This document shows positions 7,485-11,499 of a stretch of 11,499 nt of DNA, piece after piece. How positions within the stretch are numbered: the stretch's first letter is position 1; every line of letters starts with the position of its first letter. A model generated the notes under the pieces. It saw only the letters and a list, made by a program, of their open reading frames with translations, made no database searches and had not been told where the DNA came from. The stretch spans positions 1-11,499 of the forward strand of contig QNAO01000010.1 of NCBI GenBank assembly GCA_003641785.1. The letters are read 5' to 3'. The position numbers and the translations under genes are program-made. Source of the stretch: Thermotogae bacterium. GTDB taxonomy: Bacteria > Thermotogota > Thermotogae > Thermotogales > DSM-5069.

Positions 7485-7506
7485 TAGTATTGTAATTACA
7501 ATACTA
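7485..7506. promoter_or_regulatory. 22-bp perfect palindrome, probable GntR operator
   Basis: TAGTATTGTAA (7485-7495) is followed by its exact reverse complement TTACAATACTA (7496-7506). With one mismatched pair (7484/7507) symmetry extends over 30 bp, 7481-7510. The core TTGTAATTACAA resembles the A/T-rich, TGTA...TACA operators of HutC/TreR-type GntR regulators. It begins one base after the -10 box of the operon promoter and covers the expected transcription start, where binding would block initiation. Confidence 0.8.
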
Positions 7507-7507
7507 T

Positions 7508-7536
7508 ATTTTACGCCCAGCATAATGGTAAGTCAA
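7508..7536 (-). promoter_or_regulatory. Sigma-A promoter of the gntR-SIS-kinase-ABC operon
   Basis: On the minus strand TTGACT (7536-7531) and TAAAAT (7513-7508) are separated by exactly 17 bases, each matching consensus at five of six positions. The predicted start near 7501 lies inside the palindrome and about 40 bases before the gntR start codon. No second strong promoter was seen between operon genes, so the seven genes are probably co-transcribed. Confidence 0.78.
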
Positions 7537-7652
7537 GAAAAACTCTTCATCAAAGCCGCTCAGTTTTTTCACAAATGGCCAAATCTCAATTGATCAGCTT
7601 TTTGTGATAAGCTTAGTTGAGCCGTATGGAGCCCACAGTAGAACCAGCCAAC

Positions 7653-7736
7653 ATTTCAGTGTTTGAAATCTTTAGTTCTATCGTATTGAAATGAGAGCTA
7701 AAAGCTTTTGATGTGTTTTCCACACGGGCTTTTATT
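7653..7736 (+). promoter_or_regulatory. Candidate gal operon promoter and upstream symmetric elements
   Basis: The 263 bp between the GntR operator and the first gal gene hold no ORF. The best promoter match is TTGATG (7708-7713), 17 bases, TTTATT (7731-7736), of moderate quality, placing the start about 27 bases before ATG 7770. Upstream are ATTTCA-N5-TGAAAT (7653-7669), a further TGAAAT (7687-7692) 23 bases after the first, and TTTAGTTCT-N14-AGAGCTAAA (7671-7702). These could be operator sites or an RNA hairpin; no regulator for them is encoded in the window. A second imperfect inverted region lies at 7585-7621. Confidence 0.35.
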
Positions 7737-7769
7737 TGGATTTAAGCTTTGAAAAAGGGGAGATGGGGC

Positions 7770-8900
7770 ATGTGGGTATATGGATTACCATTTCAAAATG
7801 GTGTGGTGTTTCATGACAGAGATTTCAATACACTTCGTTTTTCACTGAGGAAAATAGATTTTGGCTATGCAATAAAAGGGGAAATTCCTGTCTCTTTTAA
7901 GAGAGTAGAAGTGTTCAAGGTGAAGGCAGATTCTGCCCAAGTTTTCGGTAAAATGTGTGTTGTCGGACCGGATTTCGTGGTCGGGTTTTTGAAATACAAT
8001 GGTGGAACTATTGAGATTGAGAAACAAAAAGACTATCTTGTGGGATACCTGAGCTGTTGCGAGAAAGACTTTGAGGAAAGATCCTGCTCAGAGGCCTCTT
8101 TTGTAATTCTCCAGGGATATAAGAGAGAATTCTTGCTTAAAGAATACCTCAGACTGGTGGCAAGAGAGAATGAGATTGTTTTAACACCATCGTCATCATT
8201 CACTGTGCTCACCACAGGTTTTAGAGACTTAGACCAAAGGATCTTTGAAGCGAAGAATTGTGGCTGTCAGGTTTTGTTACTAAGAGAACTTGAGGGATCG
8301 CTTGAAGATTTTGTAAGAAAGTGCAGGAACAATGACCTTCTTGCAGGGATAGAAGTTGAGTTTGAGCCTGCATTCCTTGAAAAACTCAGGAAACACGGTT
8401 TTCAATTTTTTGAAGTGTTCTTTGAAGAAAATGATCGAAACCATGTTGAGAAAGCAAGGCGAGTTTTGAAAGATCTGGTTCTTGTTGCAAAAGGTGTCTC
8501 GCCACTCACCACGATTGCACTGACAGATGGTTTGGTTCTAAAGAATTCAAAAATGAGTTTGCAAGATCTTGTAAAAAATAGTCTTCTTCAGAAGATAACA
8601 CCTTTGTATGTGGAAGTAGATGACTTCACCGAGGAATGGTTGAAAGTGTGTGGTGCACTTGGCTATGGAGTGATTTTCAACAAGAGAGCTGATAGAGTTG
8701 ATTACGCAAAGGTATCTTGCGTCGGGAAAGTCTATGCACAGCAATGTGAAATAATTTATCTTGACAAAAACAATGTTCACAAAAAGTTTTTGGTTTCTAA
8801 AGATTCGTTAAGAACTGAAGATGAATTGGCCCCGCGGTTGGTAAAACACACAAAACTTCGACAAGATGGGAGATTTTTCCACTTCTACGATGAGAGGTGA
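7770..8900 (+). CDS. GalA-like GH36-derived protein lacking catalytic residues (probable pseudoenzyme)
   Basis: The 376-aa protein is collinear with the Thermotoga alpha-galactosidase GalA (GH36, about 550 aa) at both ends: the N-terminal beta domain (MWVYGLPFQNGVVFHDRDFN vs GalA MEIFGKTFREGRF) and the C-terminus (KLRQDGRFFHFYDER vs KREDGRNFYFYEE). In between, landmarks survive without active-site residues. LLKEYLRLVARENE (122-135) is followed by SSFTVLTTGF where GalA has GWCSWY. FQFFEVFF (211-218) replaces RYFKIDF, so the nucleophile Asp is Phe. VSPLTTIALTDGL (243-255) aligns with GSPLLPAVGCVDGM, but the acid/base Asp after it is gone, and the WQSWGP loop is deleted. GalA motifs are quoted from memory. 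The ORF is intact, has a good Shine-Dalgarno (GGGGAG, seven bases before ATG 7770) and is four bases from galT, so it seems expressed. An earlier TTG (7749) is possible but less likely. Confidence 0.72.
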   Translation: MWVYGLPFQNGVVFHDRDFNTLRFSLRKIDFGYAIKGEIPVSFKRVEVFKVKADSAQVFGKMCVVGPDFVVGFLKYNGGTIEIEKQKDYLVGYLSCCEKDFEERSCSEASFVILQGYKREFLLKEYLRLVARENEIVLTPSSSFTVLTTGFRDLDQRIFEAKNCGCQVLLLRELEGSLEDFVRKCRNNDLLAGIEVEFEPAFLEKLRKHGFQFFEVFFEENDRNHVEKARRVLKDLVLVAKGVSPLTTIALTDGLVLKNSKMSLQDLVKNSLLQKITPLYVEVDDFTEEWLKVCGALGYGVIFNKRADRVDYAKVSCVGKVYAQQCEIIYLDKNNVHKKFLVSKDSLRTEDELAPRLVKHTKLRQDGRFFHFYDER

Positions 8901-8904
8901 GAAA

Positions 8905-9867
8905 ATGCTTGAGCTGAGATACAATCCTTTAACAGATGAATGGATAATCGTTTCCGCAGAAACGCAGAGAAGGCCTGTACAACCATCTCAACAGAGTTGC
9001 CCAATATGTGCTGGTGGAATTGAGCTTCCAGAGGAATACGATCTTGTGGCTTTTGAAAATAGATTCCCTGCTCTTAAGAGGCAGCCTCCACAAATTCATG
9101 AAGAGGGTGGTTTTTTTCAAAAAGCGAGATCTTTCGGAGTCTGTGAAGTTGTTGTGTACACAAAGGATCACAACACAGCTTTACCAGGTATGCCTTTGAA
9201 ACAGGTAGAGAAACTTGTTGAGATGTGGATCGATAGAACTATCGAGCTGTCTAAGCACGATTTTGTCAAGTATGTTTTCATTTTTGAAAACAGGGGGAAA
9301 GAAGTTGGAGCGAGTTTATCCCATCCTCACGGACAGATCTATGCGTTTCCATTTGTCCCCAAAAGAGTTCAAGCCAAGATTGAGGCAATGGGAAAGTGGT
9401 ACCAGGAAAAGAAAGAATGCTTGATATGCCAGGTGGTAGGTAATGAAACAAAAGATCGCAAGAGAATTGTGTATGAGACAAGTTCATTTGTGGCATTGGT
9501 TCCATTTTACGCCAGATTCCCGTTCGAAGTACATGTGTATCCTAAAAGGCACGTAACGACTGTTTTCGAACTTTCATCCAGAGAAAGAAGCGAATTTGCG
9601 AAGGTTCTCAAGGTTGTCACGGCCAAGTACGATGGTTTGTTTGATCAAGAGTTTCCATATATGATGATGTTCTTTCAGAAGCCTTTTAACTGTAACTTGA
9701 GAAGTGATCTGTTCCATTTCCATGTTGAATTCAATCCCCCAAAGAGAGATAAAGATAAGATAAAGTGGATGGCAAGTGTCGAAACAGGTACATGGACATT
9801 TATTAACCCTGTTCTTCCAGAAGAATCAGCCAGAATGTTGAGAGAGGTGAAAGTGGAGGGAATCTGA
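8905..9867 (+). CDS. galT: Galactose-1-phosphate uridylyltransferase
   Basis: The 320-aa protein exchanges UMP between UDP-glucose and galactose 1-phosphate in the Leloir pathway. The N-terminus LRYNPLTDEWIIVS is typical of class I GalT. CPIC (32-35) gives two zinc ligands, and FENRFPAL (50-57) is a family signature. SHPHGQIYAFPF holds the catalytic motif, with H142 the expected uridylylated histidine. The C-terminal half includes a second HIT-like unit (FEVHVYPKRHVTT) and FHFHVEFNPP. The length fits Thermotoga GalT. ATG 8905 is chosen because GAGGTGA (8894-8900), overlapping the previous gene's stop, lies four bases upstream; an earlier in-frame ATG at 8866 lies inside the preceding gene. 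Its TGA overlaps the galK ATG by one base. Confidence 0.95.
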   Translation: MLELRYNPLTDEWIIVSAETQRRPVQPSQQSCPICAGGIELPEEYDLVAFENRFPALKRQPPQIHEEGGFFQKARSFGVCEVVVYTKDHNTALPGMPLKQVEKLVEMWIDRTIELSKHDFVKYVFIFENRGKEVGASLSHPHGQIYAFPFVPKRVQAKIEAMGKWYQEKKECLICQVVGNETKDRKRIVYETSSFVALVPFYARFPFEVHVYPKRHVTTVFELSSRERSEFAKVLKVVTAKYDGLFDQEFPYMMMFFQKPFNCNLRSDLFHFHVEFNPPKRDKDKIKWMASVETGTWTFINPVLPEESARMLREVKVEGI

Positions 9868-10928
9868 TGGCAAAATTCAGGGCTCCTGGTAGAGTGAACA
9901 TCATCGGGGAACACACAGATTACAACGATGGATTTGTGTTGCCTTTTGCAATTGATAGATACGTTGAAGCTGAAATTGAAATAGACAGCCAATTTGTATT
10001 TTCTTCGCAAATGATGGATGAAACGATTGTTTTGAGAAAATACGAACGACTGGGCAAGTGGACGGATTATCTAATGGGTGTCATACACGCGATTGACCAG
10101 AAGGGGTACGATGTGCCACCAGTTAGAATCAGTGTAACATCAACGCTCCCCACAGGGGCTGGTCTCTCAAGCTCAGCCGCTTTGGAAACTGCAGTGGCTT
10201 ATGGGTTGAGCAAAATTATGAATCTCGAATTAGAGAAAAAAGAACTTGTCGAAATAGCTGTGAAAGCGGAAAGAGAATTCGTGGGCGTAAAGTGTGGGGT
10301 GATGGATCAATTCACATGTGTCTTTGCAAGAAGAAATCACGCAATCTTCCTGGATACTTCAGACTTAAGCTATGAATATGTGCCGCTGAATATAGAAAAT
10401 TTTGAGTTCGCGTTGATTGATTCGAATACAAAGCACGAACTTTCCTCATCTGAATACAACAAGAGACGTAAAGAGTGTGAGGAAGTGCTCAAGATATTGA
10501 AGAAAAAGTCATTCAAAGAAGTGAGCTACGAAGATCTTCGATGCTTGGAAAGAACACTAAGGAAACGTGCAAAACACGTGCTTGATGAAAACAATCGTGT
10601 CTCCGTTGCCGTGAAGGCTTTAAAGAGCTTTGACATCTCCCTGCTCGGCAATTTGTTGTACGAATCTCACATGAGCCTGAGGAATCTTTATGAAGTTTCA
10701 TGTGAGGAAACAGATTTTATAGTTGACTTTCTTAAGAAATCGGGGAATGTAGCTGGTGCAAGAATGATTGGTGGCGGATTTGGAGGAAGTGTACTAATTC
10801 TTACCAGACGTGGGTACATAGAAGACGTTTTTGAGAAGCTCGCAAAAGATTATTTCAAGGCGTTCGAAAAAAAACCAAATTTGATCAAAATAAAGAGCAG
10901 CGATGGTGTAAATATGTGCGGCGCATAG
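9867..10928 (+). CDS. galK: Galactokinase
   Basis: The 353-aa GHMP kinase phosphorylates galactose at C1 with ATP. The galactokinase signature GRVNIIGEHTDYNDG is at residues 8-22, the GHMP ATP-binding motif LPTGAGLSSSAA at 94-105, the catalytic Asp D147 in CGVMDQF, and the C-terminal GGGFGGS at 302-308. All key residues are present and the length is close to T. maritima GalK. The start overlaps the galT stop (TGATG) and is preceded by GGAGG within galT (9857-9861), indicating translational coupling. No clear terminator follows in the 49 bp before the convergent glycosyltransferase gene. Confidence 0.96.
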   Translation: MAKFRAPGRVNIIGEHTDYNDGFVLPFAIDRYVEAEIEIDSQFVFSSQMMDETIVLRKYERLGKWTDYLMGVIHAIDQKGYDVPPVRISVTSTLPTGAGLSSSAALETAVAYGLSKIMNLELEKKELVEIAVKAEREFVGVKCGVMDQFTCVFARRNHAIFLDTSDLSYEYVPLNIENFEFALIDSNTKHELSSSEYNKRRKECEEVLKILKKKSFKEVSYEDLRCLERTLRKRAKHVLDENNRVSVAVKALKSFDISLLGNLLYESHMSLRNLYEVSCEETDFIVDFLKKSGNVAGARMIGGGFGGSVLILTRRGYIEDVFEKLAKDYFKAFEKKPNLIKIKSSDGVNMCGA

Positions 10929-10977
10929 GAGTGCCTTTAGAGCTACACAGAAAGGTTGTCCTGAACTAAATGCTGTG

Positions 10978-11499
10978 TCAAAGTGGTGTTTCGGTGGAGA
11001 TAAGTCTTTCATAGATTTTCAAGATACTCTTTGCTATTGTCTCCCAAGAGAATTTCTCCTTGACCATTTTCAAGGCGTTTCCTGACAATTTATCTGAGAG
11101 CGTGGTGTCTTCGAGTACCTCTCTTATTTTGCGTTCCATATCCTGCTCATTTCCTGGCTCAAAGAGAAGACCTGTTCTTCTATCCTTCACTACCGTTGAA
11201 ATGCCGCCTATATTTGATGCTACTACTGGGGTCCTCGCTGCCATGGCCTCAAGTATGACAAGTCCAAGCGCCTCCTCCCATATTGAAGGTACACATAACA
11301 CATCACTGTGAATGAAAAAATCAACGATCTCGTCTTTCAAGTGTGGAAGTAGCAGTATATTCTCTTTGCCAGTGATCATCTTCTTTAGTGTGTTTTCATA
11401 GCTTCCAGAACCAGTAATCACTATAGTTGCATTTGGAAAAGCAGGAGCAATGTTCACCAGGTGCTGTGCACCTTTCTCCTTGATGAGGCGTCCTACATA
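10978..11499 (-). CDS. Glycosyltransferase family 4, C-terminal part
   Basis: The frame is open to the right edge, so only the C-terminal 173 residues are seen. They begin YVGRLIKEKGAQHLV, the start of the nucleotide-sugar-binding half of GT-B, GT4-type enzymes. VITGSGSYE, LLPHLKDEIVDFFIHSD and CVPSIWEEALGLVILEAMAA (the E-x7-E motif) follow, then PVVASNIGGI and GLLFEPGNEQDM, and a final amphipathic segment. Such enzymes transfer sugars from nucleotide donors to lipids, glycans or small acceptors. It is convergent with galK, 49 bp apart, and belongs to a different transcription unit starting beyond the window. Donor and acceptor are not predictable. Confidence 0.92.
   Translation of the reverse strand, partial: YVGRLIKEKGAQHLVNIAPAFPNATIVITGSGSYENTLKKMITGKENILLLPHLKDEIVDFFIHSDVLCVPSIWEEALGLVILEAMAARTPVVASNIGGISTVVKDRRTGLLFEPGNEQDMERKIREVLEDTTLSDKLSGNALKMVKEKFSWETIAKSILKIYERLISTETPL

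Noticed and set aside
7569..7607. TCACAAA...TTTGTGA inverted repeat as a CRP site
   Set aside because: The half-sites are in the reverse order to CRP (TGTGA...TCACA) and 25 bp apart, and Thermotogales sugar control usually uses other regulators.
7770..8900. Frameshifted alpha-galactosidase pseudogene
   Set aside because: The frame is continuous with good translation signals, and homology to GalA returns in the same frame at the C-terminus; the other frames do not carry the missing motifs.
10945..10978. ACACAG...CTGTGT hairpin as the gal operon terminator
   Set aside because: It has only a 6-bp stem with a 22-nt loop, overlaps the neighbouring stop codon and is not followed by a U tract.
1..11499. 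CRISPR array, tRNA or rRNA genes, phage or defence genes
   Set aside because: I saw no regularly spaced repeats, no tRNA-like cloverleaf and no matching proteins in the window.

Overview
The window looks like part of a Thermotogales chromosome, most likely Thermotoga or Pseudothermotoga. This rests on moderate-to-low GC, strong GGAGG/GAGGTGA ribosome binding sites, tightly packed or overlapping sugar operons, binding proteins without a lipobox, and gal proteins (GalT about 320 aa, GalK about 353 aa) that read like Thermotoga maritima homologues. The genus is inference; no rRNA or other marker is present.

Left edge (1-557): the 3' remnant of a ferrous-iron transporter gene feoB (+ strand) follows a short hairpin and the 5' tip of a minus-strand ORF that may be an IS200/IS605-type tnpB. 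This suggests a mobile element broke feoB. A strong 13-bp hairpin separates the remnant from the next, convergent operon.

Centre (558-7536, minus strand): a seven-gene sugar-uptake operon. In transcription order it encodes a GntR/UTRA repressor, a UPF0309 SIS-domain phosphosugar protein, a xylulokinase-like FGGY kinase, an ABC sugar-binding protein, two ABC permeases and an exported mutarotase-fold protein. It starts at a near-consensus sigma-A promoter (TTGACT-N17-TAAAAT). A perfect 22-bp palindrome immediately follows the -10 and covers the expected start of transcription, which fits autoregulation by the GntR protein. No ABC ATPase is encoded. The substrate is unknown; kinase plus SIS isomerase suggests that an imported sugar is phosphorylated and then isomerised.

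Right (7770-10928, + strand): a divergent galactose operon of a GalA-like protein, galT and galK. The first gene is intact but encodes a shrunken GH36 alpha-galactosidase relative that has lost the catalytic-core motifs, so it is probably a pseudoenzyme. galT and galK look fully functional (Leloir pathway).

Right edge (10978-11499, minus strand): the C-terminal part of a GT4-family glycosyltransferase that continues beyond the window.

The most notable points are the retained, apparently non-catalytic alpha-galactosidase homologue, the uncharacterised GntR-SIS-kinase-ABC-mutarotase operon with its clear operator, and the kinase's missing glycine-rich nucleotide motif.
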